From an uncultured Lutibacter sp. (GTDB lineage Bacteria; Bacteroidota; Bacteroidia; Flavobacteriales; Flavobacteriaceae), in contig NZ_CANLZZ010000004.1 in the NCBI RefSeq assembly GCF_947495725.1, forward strand, positions 484,057 through 548,056: DNA of 64,000 nt, read 5' to 3'. This document shows positions 42,755 through 52,598 of the stretch, one piece after another. The notes beneath the pieces are model-generated. The model was not told the DNA's origin. It saw nothing but the letters and a program-made list of their open reading frames with translations, and searched no databases. Positions within the stretch are counted from its first letter, which is position 1; every line of letters starts with the position of its first letter. Position numbers and translations under genes: made by a program.

Positions 42755-43713
42755 TATTTTTTTGGTTTATATTTAGATTTTTTAAATATCTCTATTGCTT
42801 CTGTTTCCAAAAGTTGCTGCAAAGTTACATTATTATTTTTCATATACGATTTAACAATTTGCCAACCTAGCCATACTCCTATTCTTCCGGGCGACTCTTT
42901 ATCAATGTCAATAAAAAATTTAGAAAAAGGAGCTTCATCAATAAATCTAGCATTTAGCTTTGAATCGGAACTGTACAATAACTCATTTTCAATAAAAAAT
43001 TTCCAAATTTCGCTTTCATTATTTTCTGCCCATTGTAATTGGTCTTTTAAATAGCCTATTTTATTAAAATTAGACACATCAGGTAAATAACAATCTAATA
43101 AATACATTTTTTTTCCTTCATCAATTAACACATCAATAAATTGTCTTTTAATAGTTGGATTAAAATATTTTAACCCTATTTCTTTAGAGACGTCAACTAT
43201 TAATTGGGTTCTATTAAAATTACGCGAAATATACTTCGGAAAATCATAATAAAACTCACTTTCTTCACCCAGGTATAAATCTAAACCAATAAATAATAAA
43301 CTATCCGCATAAACTACTTTACTTTTATAGTCAACACTAGTTATTAGTGTTATAATTTTTGGTTCCTTAAAATTAGCATGATAATACTTAATATGTTTAA
43401 ACAAATCTGCCAATAAAGTTTTTTCTAATTGAAAATCACCAAAAACTTCCTGAGATTTATTAAACAAAGCTCTTTCATCTTTGTTATTAATTTTTGCCAA
43501 CCATATACTATCTGGAGTATATGCTGGAAACAAAAAAGGAAACTCATCCTTAAGACTTGATAATGTGTTATTTGAAGAACTGAAAAACTTCTTTTCAAAT
43601 CTCTCTACTTTTACATCAACATTAATATTTGAAACATCCAACTTCGGTTTCACCTCTCTTTTACAAGAAAAAAGTATTAATAAAATAATCGCTACTCCTA
43701 AATATTTGTTCAT
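42754..43713 (-). CDS. gldB: Gliding motility lipoprotein GldB
   Basis: The 319-residue lipoprotein has signal LGVAIILLILFSC (lipobox Cys17). The mature protein starts with acidic and basic residues. Conserved pieces include FPFLFPAYTPDSIW, SVDYKSKVVYADSLLFIGLDLYLGE (cited by YADSLLFIGLDLYLG), and GRIGVWLGWQIVKSYM near the C-terminus, the classical GldB end. GldB is essential for surface gliding in Flavobacterium. It forms an operon with gldC and is divergent from nadE. Confidence 0.94.
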   Translation of the reverse strand: MNKYLGVAIILLILFSCKREVKPKLDVSNINVDVKVERFEKKFFSSSNNTLSSLKDEFPFLFPAYTPDSIWLAKINNKDERALFNKSQEVFGDFQLEKTLLADLFKHIKYYHANFKEPKIITLITSVDYKSKVVYADSLLFIGLDLYLGEESEFYYDFPKYISRNFNRTQLIVDVSKEIGLKYFNPTIKRQFIDVLIDEGKKMYLLDCYLPDVSNFNKIGYLKDQLQWAENNESEIWKFFIENELLYSSDSKLNARFIDEAPFSKFFIDIDKESPGRIGVWLGWQIVKSYMKNNNVTLQQLLETEAIEIFKKSKYKPKK

Positions 43714-43773
43714 TAATTTCTATATTTACATTTCATTTTTTTAAAACGATAAAATTACTAAAAAAGTTTAATT

Positions 43774-44562
43774 ATGAATTCAGAAAAAGTTGTTGACCAT
43801 ATTGTTTCTTGGCTAAAAGATTATGCTACTAACGCAAAAGTAAAAGGATTTGTTGTTGGAATTTCTGGAGGAATTGATTCAGCTGTTACTTCTACTTTGT
43901 GTGCAAAAACCGGATTTCCAGTTTTATGTGTTGAAATGCCAATTCATCAAGGAGAAAATCAAGTTTCAAGAGCAAAAGAACATATTTCACAACTTAAAAA
44001 TAAATACACTAAAGTTAGCTCCATAGAAATTAATTTAACAAACACTTTTGAAGAGTTTAAATCTGTTGTTCCCTCAATTGAAGATACAGCAACAGTAAAT
44101 ATGTCTTTAGCAAATACAAGAGCACGCTTACGCATGACAACCCTATACTATTTTGCTGGTTTACATGGTTATTTAGTAGCTGGAACAGGTAATAAAGTTG
44201 AAGATTTTGGTGTTGGTTTCTTTACAAAGTATGGAGATGGCGGTGTAGATTTAAGCCCAATTGCCGATTTAATGAAATCTGAAGTATATAAAATTGCGGC
44301 ATATTTAAATGTTCCTTTAACTATTCAAAAAGCCGCACCAACTGATGGCTTATTTGGAGACAGTCGCACTGACGAGGACCAAATTGGAGCAAGTTACGAC
44401 GAATTAGAATGGGCAATGAACCAAGCCGAATTAAACAAAACAGTTAATGATTTTACAGGAAGAGAAAAAGAAGTATTTTCAATCTTTACACAACGAAACA
44501 GAGCAAACAAACACAAAATGATAGCAATACCAGTTTGTGAAATACCAAAAAAATTAAAGTAA
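43774..44562 (+). CDS. nadE: NAD synthetase, ammonia-dependent
   Basis: This 262-residue enzyme adenylates and amidates nicotinate adenine dinucleotide. The PP-loop is GISGGIDSAVTSTLC. The substrate region VAGTGNKVEDFGVGFFTKYGDGGVDLSPIADL (cited by GTGNKVED and KYGDGGVDLSPI) is typical. There is no N-terminal glutaminase domain, so it uses free ammonia. It completes the NAD pathway begun by nadA-nadB earlier in the window. It converges on the universal stress protein gene with 4 bp between. Confidence 0.95.
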   Translation: MNSEKVVDHIVSWLKDYATNAKVKGFVVGISGGIDSAVTSTLCAKTGFPVLCVEMPIHQGENQVSRAKEHISQLKNKYTKVSSIEINLTNTFEEFKSVVPSIEDTATVNMSLANTRARLRMTTLYYFAGLHGYLVAGTGNKVEDFGVGFFTKYGDGGVDLSPIADLMKSEVYKIAAYLNVPLTIQKAAPTDGLFGDSRTDEDQIGASYDELEWAMNQAELNKTVNDFTGREKEVFSIFTQRNRANKHKMIAIPVCEIPKKLK

Positions 44563-44566
44563 CTAT

Positions 44567-45397
44567 TTACAACTTAAATGTTACAACAGGTAACTTTGCG
44601 TGATTAGCTAAATCTTCACCAATACTACCATTAAATAAATGTGCTAATCCTCTTCTACCATGAGTGTTTAACACAATGATATCTGCTTCAATTAATTTAG
44701 AAAAATTTAATACACCTGCTTCAACAGAAATATCGTTATAAATATTTAAGGTAAAATCACCTAAATCAAACTCATTTATAAAACTTCTAATTGCATCACT
44801 AGAATCTTTTGTAGTTTCAAAATTATGAATGGTATTTATTTTTAATAAATGCAATTTCGCACCAAATTTGGCAGTAAAGTTTAATATATTTTGAAAAGCT
44901 TTTCTATTTTCAAGTTTAAAATTCGATGCAAATACAATATTTTCTATTTTAAAATCATCTACATCTTCTTTTATAACAAGTACTGGAATTTCAGAATTTC
45001 GTACAACTTTTTCGGTATTTGAACCAACTAATATCTCTTCAAGACCTGAAGCTCCTCTGGACCCCATAACTATCAAATCTACCTTATGCTTTGTGCTTTC
45101 AGAAATAATTCCATCATAAGCCTTATGAAAATGAACTGTCTCTTCCATTTCTAACCCCTCAAAAAATGGTAACTCTTTAAACTCTTCAAATCTTTCATGA
45201 GCTCTTTTTAAAAAAAGTAAGGCTGTAGGAGTATTATTTGATGTCCCAAAGCTTGTTGGATCAATAACCCCAGAAGGTAATTCTAACATATGTAACAAAT
45301 ATATTTTTGCATTTGTCCTTTTTGCAATACTTGCTGCCACTTTTGCTGCATACTCTGCTTGAATTGAAAAATCTACGGGAACTAATATTCTTTTCAT
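44567..45397 (-). CDS. Tandem universal stress protein
   Basis: The 276-residue protein has two Usp domains. The first starts MKRILVPVDFSIQAEYAAKVAA and carries the ATP-binding motif GSRGASGLEEILVGS (G-x2-G-x9-GS). The second (about 150-276) carries NTHGRRGLAHLFNGS, in which the first Gly is replaced by Asn, so nucleotide binding there may be weaker. Usp proteins bind ATP and respond to stress. It is divergent from rimP. Confidence 0.9.
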   Translation of the reverse strand: MKRILVPVDFSIQAEYAAKVAASIAKRTNAKIYLLHMLELPSGVIDPTSFGTSNNTPTALLFLKRAHERFEEFKELPFFEGLEMEETVHFHKAYDGIISESTKHKVDLIVMGSRGASGLEEILVGSNTEKVVRNSEIPVLVIKEDVDDFKIENIVFASNFKLENRKAFQNILNFTAKFGAKLHLLKINTIHNFETTKDSSDAIRSFINEFDLGDFTLNIYNDISVEAGVLNFSKLIEADIIVLNTHGRRGLAHLFNGSIGEDLANHAKLPVVTFKL

Positions 45398-45487
45398 ATT
45401 TTAAGACTTTTTATAATTGGGTTATACGTAAAGTTAAGAATTTTAAATTAAAAAAGAATGATTTTTTACCAATTAAAAAATTGTTAG

Positions 45488-45495
45488 TATATTTG
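45488..45495 (+). promoter_or_regulatory. -7 promoter box of the rimP-nusA-infB operon
   Basis: TATATTTG at 45488-45495 fits TAnnTTTG. The upstream element is not a clean TTG. The transcript would start near 45501, giving a leader of about 55 nt that includes the hairpin at 45524. Confidence 0.6.
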
Positions 45496-45523
45496 CACCG
45501 AATTATAAGAGATTTGAAGATTG

Positions 45524-45549
45524 GAGGGGACATAAAGTCCCCTCTTTTT
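45524..45549 (+). terminator. Terminator-like hairpin in the rimP leader (attenuator candidate)
   Basis: GAGGGGAC (45524-45531) pairs with GTCCCCTC (45537-45544), loop ATAAA, and is followed by TTTTT at 45545-45549. It has all features of an intrinsic terminator but lies 7 bp before the rimP ATG, between promoter and operon. Partial stopping here would set expression of NusA, itself a termination factor. Confidence 0.7.
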
Positions 45550-45555
45550 ATAATA

Positions 45556-46020
45556 ATGGATAAAATAAAGATTAAGGAATTAGTAGATACCGCAATTGAA
45601 GAAAACCAAGAGTTATTTTTAATTGGCCTAAATTTTCTACCCGATAATAAAATTTATGTAGAGGTAGATGGAGACAACGGAATTTCATTACAAGAGTGCA
45701 TAAGAATTAGCAGAGCTGTTGAACATAATTTAGATAGAGAAGAAGAAGATTTTTCACTAGAAGTTACCTCTCCAGATATTGCTAATCCACTAAAAGTAAA
45801 TAGACAATACATCAAAAACCTTAACCGCATATTAACTGTTAAGTCTAAAGACTCTAAAGTTTTAGAAGGAACACTTAAAAATGTAAGTGAAGAAAGTATT
45901 GAATTGGAATGGAAAGCACGTGAACCAAAGCCTATTGGTAAAGGAAAAATTACAGTTGTAAAAAAAGCTACAATACCATTTACTGATATTTTAGAAGCTA
46001 AAGTGAAAATAATATTTTAA
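45556..46020 (+). CDS. rimP: Ribosome maturation factor RimP
   Basis: The 154-residue protein (start MDKIKIKELVDTAIEEN) helps mature the 30S subunit. The N-domain has IYVEVDGDNGISLQECIRISRAVE (cited as VDGDNGISLQEC) and SLEVTSPDIANPLKVNRQY (P-G-I-x-R-P-L region in altered form, SPDIANPL); the C-domain is SH3-like. A longer in-frame opening begins at 45307 but lies opposite the stress protein gene and upstream of the promoter, so the ATG at 45556 is chosen. It is first in rimP-nusA-infB. Confidence 0.94.
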   Translation: MDKIKIKELVDTAIEENQELFLIGLNFLPDNKIYVEVDGDNGISLQECIRISRAVEHNLDREEEDFSLEVTSPDIANPLKVNRQYIKNLNRILTVKSKDSKVLEGTLKNVSEESIELEWKAREPKPIGKGKITVVKKATIPFTDILEAKVKIIF

Positions 46021-46032
46021 CAAACAGAATGC

Positions 46033-47292
46033 ATGGAAAATATAGCATTAATTGAATCATTTTCAGAATTTAAAGGAGAAAAAAGTATAGATAGAGTTAC
46101 CTTAATGGCAATTCTAGAGGAAGTTTTTAGAGCTGCTTTGAAAAGAAAATTTGGATCTGATGACAACTTTGATATTATTATAAATCCAGATAAAGGAGAT
46201 TTAGAAATTTGGAGAAATAGAGTTGTTGTTGCCGATGGCATGTCAGAAGACGATAATGAAGAGATTGAACTTGCCGAAGCACGTAAAATTGAACCAGATT
46301 TTGAAATAGGTGAAGACGTATCTGAAGAAGTGAAATTAATAGATTTGGGACGAAGAGCAATATTAGCTTTACGTCAAAACTTAATTTCTAAAATTCATGA
46401 ACATGATAGCACAAACACTTTTAAACATTTTAAAGACTTAGAAGGAGATTTATATAGTGCCGAAGTTCATCATATACGCCATAATGCAATCATTTTATTA
46501 GATGATGATGGAAATGAAATAGTTCTGCCAAAAAGCGAACAAATTCGTTCTGATTATTTTAGAAAAGGTGATTCTGTTCGTGGAATTATTAAAACTGTTG
46601 AATTACGTGGCAACAAACCTGTTATTATTCTTTCCAGAACATCACCACAATTTTTAGAAAAATTGTTTGAACAAGAAATACCAGAAGTTTTTGATGGTTT
46701 AATTACAATTGAAGGCGTAGCACGTATTCCTGGTGAAAAAGCAAAAGTAGCTGTAGATTCATATGATGATAGAATTGACCCTGTTGGTGCATGTGTTGGT
46801 ATGAAAGGATCTCGAATTCACGGTATTGTTCGTGAATTAGGAAATGAAAATATTGATGTAATTAATTACACTAAAAATGAGCAACTATTTATTGCAAGAG
46901 CTCTAAGCCCTGCAAAAGTTGTTTCTATGAAAATCCACCCTGAAGAAGGTAGAGAAGATGGTAAAAAAGGTAGAGTAGATGTATTTTTATTACCAGAAGA
47001 AGTTTCAAAAGCAATTGGGAAAAATGGAGTTAACATTCGTTTAGCATCTCAATTAACAGGTTACGAATTAGATGTTCAACGCGAAGGTGTTGAAACTGAA
47101 GATGACGTAGAATTAACCGAATTTTCTGATGAAATAGAAGCTTGGGTAATTCAAGAATTTAAAAATATTGGTTTAGATACTGCACGAAGTGTACTTGAAA
47201 AAGACGTAGCTGAACTCGTAAAAAGAACTGATTTAGAAGAAGAAACTATTTTAGAGGTTCAAAAAATATTAAAAGAAGAATTTGAAGATTAA
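46033..47292 (+). CDS. nusA: Transcription factor NusA
   Basis: The 419-residue RNA-polymerase-binding elongation and termination factor. It has an N-terminal domain with EVFRAALKRKFGSDDN, an S1 domain, then KH1/KH2 domains containing DPVGACVGMKGSRIHGIVREL (cited by VGACVGMKGSRI) and AIGKNGVNIRLASQLTGYELD (cited by GKNGVNIRLAS). There is a short acidic C-terminal part without the E. coli AR repeats. It starts 12 bp after rimP and is followed by infB after 46 bp. Confidence 0.96.
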   Translation: MENIALIESFSEFKGEKSIDRVTLMAILEEVFRAALKRKFGSDDNFDIIINPDKGDLEIWRNRVVVADGMSEDDNEEIELAEARKIEPDFEIGEDVSEEVKLIDLGRRAILALRQNLISKIHEHDSTNTFKHFKDLEGDLYSAEVHHIRHNAIILLDDDGNEIVLPKSEQIRSDYFRKGDSVRGIIKTVELRGNKPVIILSRTSPQFLEKLFEQEIPEVFDGLITIEGVARIPGEKAKVAVDSYDDRIDPVGACVGMKGSRIHGIVRELGNENIDVINYTKNEQLFIARALSPAKVVSMKIHPEEGREDGKKGRVDVFLLPEEVSKAIGKNGVNIRLASQLTGYELDVQREGVETEDDVELTEFSDEIEAWVIQEFKNIGLDTARSVLEKDVAELVKRTDLEEETILEVQKILKEEFED

Positions 47293-47338
47293 TTAATCAT
47301 TCAATTTTTCAACAACAAATAGGCTAAAAATAAATCAC

Positions 47339-50224
47339 ATGGCTGAGAACAAAACATTGAGACTAAACAAAGTATTACGAGAATTAAATATCTCGTTAGA
47401 TAGAGCTGTTGAGCACTTAAGCAGTAAAGGTATAGAAATTGACGCTAGACCAACAACAAAAATATCTAACGAAGAGTATGAAGTATTACTTGATGGTTTT
47501 CAAACTGACCGAAACAAAAAGGCTGCATCAAAAGAGGTAGGTGAAGAAAAGAGAAAGGAAAAGGAAGCCCTTAGACTTGCACTTGAAGCAAAACAAGAAA
47601 AGCAACGTCTAGAAGAGGAAGCTAAAAAAGTTGTGGTTAAGGCCAAAGCGGAAAAATTGGAAATAAAAACAGTAGGTAAAATTGATATTGAACCTAAAAA
47701 AGCAACGGAAGAACCTATTAAGGACGAAGTTGTTACTCCTGAAAAATCAGAAGTTAAAACTGTATCTCCAAAGACCGACGAACCAAAGCCAAATGTTGAG
47801 GAGGTTAAAAAAGAAGAACCAAAAATTGAGCCAATTAAAGAAACTCCCTTAGTTAAGGAAAAGCCTATTAAACCTATAGCTAAAGAAGTTCCTGTAAAGA
47901 AAGAAATAAAAAAAGTAGATACCCCAAAAGTAGAACAGCCAACTACTAAAAAGGAAGAGACTACTATTAAAAAGCCAGTTGTTAAAAAAGAAGAACCAGC
48001 AGCAAAAAAAGTAGAAGAAAAACCATCCGAACCTGCTCAGCCAGCGGCTCCTCAAACAATTGAAACTCAATACAAAAAATTATCAGGCCCTAAAATTACA
48101 GGTAAAACAATTGATTTAAAACAATTTGAAAAACCTAAGAAAAAGAAACCTGAACCAGCAGCCAAAAAAGAAAACTCTAATTCTGATGCCAATAAAAAGA
48201 AGCGTCGTAGAATTAAAAAAGCACCAATAACTGGCGCAAATCATGGCCCTAGAAAACCAGGAGGAGGAAATAGAGGACCACAAAGAGGCCCTAGAAGACC
48301 AATTGTTAAAGAAGAACCATCTGAAGCAGATGTTCAAAAACAAGTTAGAGAAACCTTAGAAAAACTTCAAGGTAAATCTAAAAAGGGTAAAGGTGCAAAA
48401 TATAGACGAGATAAAAGGGATCAACACCGTCAACAAACGGATATTGATGCAGAATTACAAGCAATAGAAAGTAAAGTGCTTAAGGTTACCGAATTTGTAA
48501 CTGTAAGTGAAATTGCAACTATGATGAATATTCCTGTAACTAATATTATTTCTACTTGTATGTCTTTAGGAATGATGGTTACAATGAATCAACGTTTAGA
48601 TGCTGAAACTTTAACAATAGTTGCTGAAGAATTTGATTATACTGTTGATTTTGTTGGAGCTGAAGTAGAAGAGTCAATCGAAGCTCAAATCGATTCTGAA
48701 GAAGATTTATTAACAAGAGCACCTATTATTACAGTAATGGGACACGTAGATCACGGTAAAACTTCTTTACTAGATTATATTCGAGAAGAAAATGTTATTG
48801 CAGGTGAATCTGGTGGAATTACTCAACATATTGGAGCTTATGGAGTTGAACTTAAGAATGGTCAAAAAATTGCATTTTTAGATACACCTGGTCACGAAGC
48901 ATTTACCGCAATGCGTGCTCGTGGTGGACAAGTAGCCGATATTGTAATTATTGTTGTTGCTGCCGATGACGATGTAATGCCTCAAACAAAAGAGGCCATA
49001 AGTCACGCACAAGCTGCAGGTGTTCCTATTATATTTGCAATTAATAAAATTGATAAGCCACATGCTAATCCAGATAAAATAAAAGAGCAATTATCGCAAA
49101 TGAACTTGTTAGTTGAAGATTGGGGTGGAAAAATTCAATCTCATGATATTTCAGCAAAAATGGGTACTGGTGTTGATGAATTATTGGAAAAGGTTTTATT
49201 AGAAGCTGAAATGCTAGACTTAAAAGCTAATCCAAATAAGCGCGCCGTTGGAACAGTTGTTGAAGCTTTATTGGATAAAGGACGTGGTTATGTTTCAACT
49301 ATTTTGGTACAAGAAGGTACTTTAAAAATTGGAGATTATATGTTAGCAGGTAAACATAGTGGAAAAGTAAAAGCTATGTTTGATGAACGTGGGAAAAATA
49401 TGACTGAAGCAGGTCCTGCAACTCCCGTTTCAATTTTAGGATTGGATGGAGCTCCACAAGCTGGTGATAAATTCAATATATTTGAAGATGAAAAAGAAGC
49501 AAAACAAATTGCATCTAAGCGATCTCAATTACAACGTGAACAATCAGTTAGAACACAACGTCATATTACACTTGACGAAATTGGAAGACGTATTGCTTTA
49601 GGAGACTTTAAAGAATTAAATATTATTCTTAAAGGTGATGTTGATGGTTCGGTTGAAGCATTAACAGATTCATTCCAAAAACTTTCAACAGATGAAATTC
49701 AAGTTAATATAATTCATAAAGGAGTTGGTGCAATTACCGAATCGGATGTATTGTTAGCTTCTGCATCTGACGCAATTATAGTTGGATTTAACGTTAGACC
49801 GTCTGGAAATGCTAGAACTTTAGCGGATAATGAGGAGATTGACATCAGAACATATTCTATTATATATGCTGCCATTGAAGATTTAAGGGATGCAATGGAA
49901 GGTATGTTATCTGCTGAAATAAAAGAAGAAATTACAGGTAATGTTGAAATTAGAGAGATTTATAAAATTTCTAAAGTTGGTAATATTGCAGGTTGTATGG
50001 TGGTTAGCGGTAAAATAATGAGAAGTTCAAAAATTAGAATTATTAGAGACAGTGTTGTAATTCACTCTGGTGAACTAATGGCTTTAAAACGATTTAAAGA
50101 TGACGCTAAAGAAGTTACCAAAGGATATGATTGTGGTATTCAAATTAAAAACTACAATGATATTGAAATAGGTGATGTTATTGAAGCTTACCAAGAAGTT
50201 GAGGTTAAGAAGAAACTTAAGTAA
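47339..50224 (+). CDS. infB: Translation initiation factor IF-2
   Basis: The 961-residue GTPase places fMet-tRNA on the 30S subunit. A small IF2_N helical domain starts the protein ([21 protein letters not shown] in pieces). A long low-complexity K/E/P-rich region follows (about residues 60-330, with repeats of KKEEP/KPVVK type and a basic [12 protein letters not shown] patch). A second N-domain, the GTPase with G1 GHVDHGKTS beginning at residue 468, [21 protein letters not shown], and C-terminal domains C1 and C2 complete it. It ends the rimP operon. Confidence 0.96.
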   Translation: MAENKTLRLNKVLRELNISLDRAVEHLSSKGIEIDARPTTKISNEEYEVLLDGFQTDRNKKAASKEVGEEKRKEKEALRLALEAKQEKQRLEEEAKKVVVKAKAEKLEIKTVGKIDIEPKKATEEPIKDEVVTPEKSEVKTVSPKTDEPKPNVEEVKKEEPKIEPIKETPLVKEKPIKPIAKEVPVKKEIKKVDTPKVEQPTTKKEETTIKKPVVKKEEPAAKKVEEKPSEPAQPAAPQTIETQYKKLSGPKITGKTIDLKQFEKPKKKKPEPAAKKENSNSDANKKKRRRIKKAPITGANHGPRKPGGGNRGPQRGPRRPIVKEEPSEADVQKQVRETLEKLQGKSKKGKGAKYRRDKRDQHRQQTDIDAELQAIESKVLKVTEFVTVSEIATMMNIPVTNIISTCMSLGMMVTMNQRLDAETLTIVAEEFDYTVDFVGAEVEESIEAQIDSEEDLLTRAPIITVMGHVDHGKTSLLDYIREENVIAGESGGITQHIGAYGVELKNGQKIAFLDTPGHEAFTAMRARGGQVADIVIIVVAADDDVMPQTKEAISHAQAAGVPIIFAINKIDKPHANPDKIKEQLSQMNLLVEDWGGKIQSHDISAKMGTGVDELLEKVLLEAEMLDLKANPNKRAVGTVVEALLDKGRGYVSTILVQEGTLKIGDYMLAGKHSGKVKAMFDERGKNMTEAGPATPVSILGLDGAPQAGDKFNIFEDEKEAKQIASKRSQLQREQSVRTQRHITLDEIGRRIALGDFKELNIILKGDVDGSVEALTDSFQKLSTDEIQVNIIHKGVGAITESDVLLASASDAIIVGFNVRPSGNARTLADNEEIDIRTYSIIYAAIEDLRDAMEGMLSAEIKEEITGNVEIREIYKISKVGNIAGCMVVSGKIMRSSKIRIIRDSVVIHSGELMALKRFKDDAKEVTKGYDCGIQIKNYNDIEIGDVIEAYQEVEVKKKLK

Positions 50225-50240
50225 AAAATATTATAAGTAA

Positions 50241-50274
50241 AAAAAAAGCTAGATTTTAAAATCTAGCTTTTTTT
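50241..50274. terminator. Bidirectional terminator infB / rlmN
   Basis: A perfect 34-bp palindrome, AAAAAAAGCTAGATTTT with its complement, and T-runs on both strands. The rlmN stop codon (TAG, 50263-50265) lies inside the stem. Confidence 0.9.
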
Positions 50275-51303
50275 ATTTGCTAATTGTCCACAAGCGGCAT
50301 CAATATCCTTTCCTCTGCTCCTTCTTACATTAATAACAATATCATTCATTTCTAAGATACTAATATAATCTTCGATTGCCTGTGATTTTGCCTGCTGAAA
50401 TTCTCCATCGTCAATAGGGTTGTATTCAATTAAATTAACTTTACAAGGTACATACTTGCAAAATTTAACCAATGCATTTATTGCTTCCCTATCATCATTA
50501 ATACCATCCCATACAACATATTCGTAAGTAACTCTACTCCCTGTTTTATCGTACCAATACTTTATAGCTTCTCTTAAATCCTCTAAAGGAAAAGCTTTAC
50601 TAAATGGCATAATTCTATTTCGTACTTCTTCAATTGCAGAATGTAAGGAAACAGCTAAATTAAATTTAACACCATCATCTGCTAATTTTTTAATCATTTT
50701 TGGCACTCCCGATGTAGAAACTGTAATTCTTTTAGGTGACATTCCTAAACCCTCTGGCGAAGTGATTTTTTCAATTGAAAGAAGCACATTTTTATAATTC
50801 ATAAGTGGTTCTCCCATCCCCATAAAAACAATATTTGATAATTTATGGTTGAAATATAATAGGCTCTCTTGATTAATTGCGGCTACTTGGTCATAAATTT
50901 CATCAGGGTTTAAATTTCGCATTTTTTTTAACCTTGCAGTAGCGCAAAAAAGACAGTCTAAACTACAACCTACCTGGCTCGATACGCAAGCGGTTGTTCT
51001 AGATTCAGTTGGAATTAAAACAGACTCAACAATTAAGCCATCATGTAACTTTACTGCATTTTTAACTGTTCCATCGGAACTTCGCTGAATGTTATCAACT
51101 TTTATATGATTAATTACAAAATTTGTTTGAAGTATCTTTCTAGTCTCTTTAGATATATTGGTCATATCATCAAAAGAATGGGCGTTTTTACTCCAAAGCC
51201 ATTCATAAACCTGATTCCCACGGAATGCTTTATCTCCATTCTCAACAAAAAACTCTCGAATTTCGTCCTTTGTTAATGCCCGTATATCTTTTTTTGGTAT
51301 CAT
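50263..51303 (-). CDS. rlmN: 23S rRNA (adenine2503-C2)/tRNA (adenine37-C2) methyltransferase RlmN
   Basis: This 346-residue radical SAM enzyme methylates A2503 of 23S rRNA and A37 of some tRNAs. The cluster motif is CSLDCLFCATA, with SSQVGCS before it, and the methyl-carrying Cys lies near the C-terminus (DIDAACGQLANKK). Methionine 12 of the longest frame is chosen (start 51303), because the upstream ATG at 51336 is inside the queA terminator stem. It is downstream of queA on the same strand. Confidence 0.95.
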   Translation of the reverse strand: MIPKKDIRALTKDEIREFFVENGDKAFRGNQVYEWLWSKNAHSFDDMTNISKETRKILQTNFVINHIKVDNIQRSSDGTVKNAVKLHDGLIVESVLIPTESRTTACVSSQVGCSLDCLFCATARLKKMRNLNPDEIYDQVAAINQESLLYFNHKLSNIVFMGMGEPLMNYKNVLLSIEKITSPEGLGMSPKRITVSTSGVPKMIKKLADDGVKFNLAVSLHSAIEEVRNRIMPFSKAFPLEDLREAIKYWYDKTGSRVTYEYVVWDGINDDREAINALVKFCKYVPCKVNLIEYNPIDDGEFQQAKSQAIEDYISILEMNDIVINVRRSRGKDIDAACGQLANKKS

Positions 51304-51320
51304 TTTAAAATTGTGTTTAT

Positions 51321-51347
51321 AAAAAGATTCCCGCATATGCGGGAATC
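51321..51347 (-). terminator. Terminator of queA
   Basis: GATTCCCGCAT/ATGCGGGAATC (51326-51347) is a perfect 22-bp palindrome, followed on the minus strand by TTTTT (51325-51321). Confidence 0.85.
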
Positions 51348-51376
51348 AAATTATTAAATTTCAAACATTTAAAATA

Positions 51377-52426
51377 TTAAATTATTAACATGGCATCACC
51401 ATATGAATAAAATTTATATCCTTCTTTAACTGCTTCATCATAAGCTTCCATTAAAAAATCATATCCAGCAAATGCAGCGGCCATCATCATTAAAGTAGAC
51501 TTAGGTGTATGAAAATTAGTAATCATACAGTTTGCAATACTAAAGTCATAAGGAGGAAAAATAAATTTATTTGTCCAACCATTAAAAGAGTTTAAATGAG
51601 CATCAGAAGATACAGAACTTTCAATAGCTCTCATAACAGTTGTTCCTACTGCGCATACTCTTTTTTTAGCATCTATTGCGTTATTAACTATTTCTACTGT
51701 TTCATCTGGAATCATTGCTTGTTCTGAATCCATTTTATGTTTGGATAAATCTTCCACTTCAACAGCACTAAAAGTACCTAAACCAACGTGTAATGTTACT
51801 TCCGCAAAATCAACACCTTTTATTTCTAAACGCTTCATCAAGTGTTTTGAAAAGTGCAATCCTGCAGTTGGAGCGGCTACAGCTCCTTCATGTTTAGCAT
51901 AAATTGTTTGATAACGTTCTTCATCATCCTCTTCAACTTCTCTCTTTATATACTTTGGAAGTGGTGTTTCTCCTAATTCCTCAAGTTTTTTTCTAAATTC
52001 TTCATAAGAACCATCATATAAAAAACGTAAAGTTCTTCCTCTTGATGTTGTATTATCTATAACTTCAGCTACAAGACTTTCATCATCACCAAAAAACAAT
52101 TTATTTCCAATTCTAATTTTTCTTGCAGGATCAACTAAAACATCCCAAAGTCTACTTTCAGCATTTAATTCTCTTAACAAAAATACTTCAATTCTAGCTC
52201 CGGTCTTTTCTTTTTCACCATACATTCGAGCCGGAAATACTTTTGTATTATTAAGTATCATCAAATCTCCTTCGTCAAAATAGTTGATTAAATCTTTAAA
52301 CTGCTTATGCTCAATTGTTTTCTCTTTTCTATTTAAAACCATTAAGCGAGATTCATCTCTATGCTCTGCAGGGTATTCTGCTAATAAATCTTCTGGCAAT
52401 TCAAATTTAAAATGTGATAATTTCAT
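51377..52426 (-). CDS. queA: S-adenosylmethionine:tRNA ribosyltransferase-isomerase QueA
   Basis: This 349-residue enzyme moves the ribosyl part of SAM to preQ1 in tRNA to make epoxyqueuosine. Typical parts are [26 protein letters not shown] (cited by LIAQxP-like [18 protein letters not shown]), [12 protein letters not shown] (here [12 protein letters not shown]), [20 protein letters not shown] and [21 protein letters not shown] full consensus promoter lies at 52534-52565. Neighbours rlmN and aroA do not belong to the queuosine pathway. Confidence 0.95.
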   Translation of the reverse strand: MKLSHFKFELPEDLLAEYPAEHRDESRLMVLNRKEKTIEHKQFKDLINYFDEGDLMILNNTKVFPARMYGEKEKTGARIEVFLLRELNAESRLWDVLVDPARKIRIGNKLFFGDDESLVAEVIDNTTSRGRTLRFLYDGSYEEFRKKLEELGETPLPKYIKREVEEDDEERYQTIYAKHEGAVAAPTAGLHFSKHLMKRLEIKGVDFAEVTLHVGLGTFSAVEVEDLSKHKMDSEQAMIPDETVEIVNNAIDAKKRVCAVGTTVMRAIESSVSSDAHLNSFNGWTNKFIFPPYDFSIANCMITNFHTPKSTLMMMAAAFAGYDFLMEAYDEAVKEGYKFYSYGDAMLII

Positions 52427-52533
52427 ATATTTTTAATTTATTTCAATAGGCATTTGTAACTATTAAACTCAAAATTCAAAAAAACAAAGAATTAAGAGTT
52501 ATTTTAGCAATGCTATTATTTTTTGAATGAGCG

Positions 52534-52565
52534 CAAATATACAACATAGACATAGGGGTTGTCAA
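52534..52565 (-). promoter_or_regulatory. Promoter of queA
   Basis: Minus strand: TTG (52565-52563), 21 bp spacer, TATATTTG (52541-52534). The leader to the ATG at 52426 is about 100 nt, longer than usual here, and AT-rich; I see no preQ1 riboswitch in it. Confidence 0.65.
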
Positions 52566-52598
52566 GTGTTTTGCAATAAAAGTTTGTTAAAGAGTTTA

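Noticed and set aside
45307..45555. N-terminal extension of rimP
   Set aside because: It is antisense to the stress protein gene and lies before the -7 box at 45488; the RimP family starts at 45556.
51304..51336. Upstream start of rlmN
   Set aside because: The ATG at 51336 is inside the queA terminator stem, and the 11 added residues are not family-like.
52427..52533. preQ1 riboswitch in the queA leader
   Set aside because: The roughly 100-nt leader has no C/G-rich stem and A-rich tail pattern of preQ1 switches; queA is not a preQ1 synthesis or transport gene.
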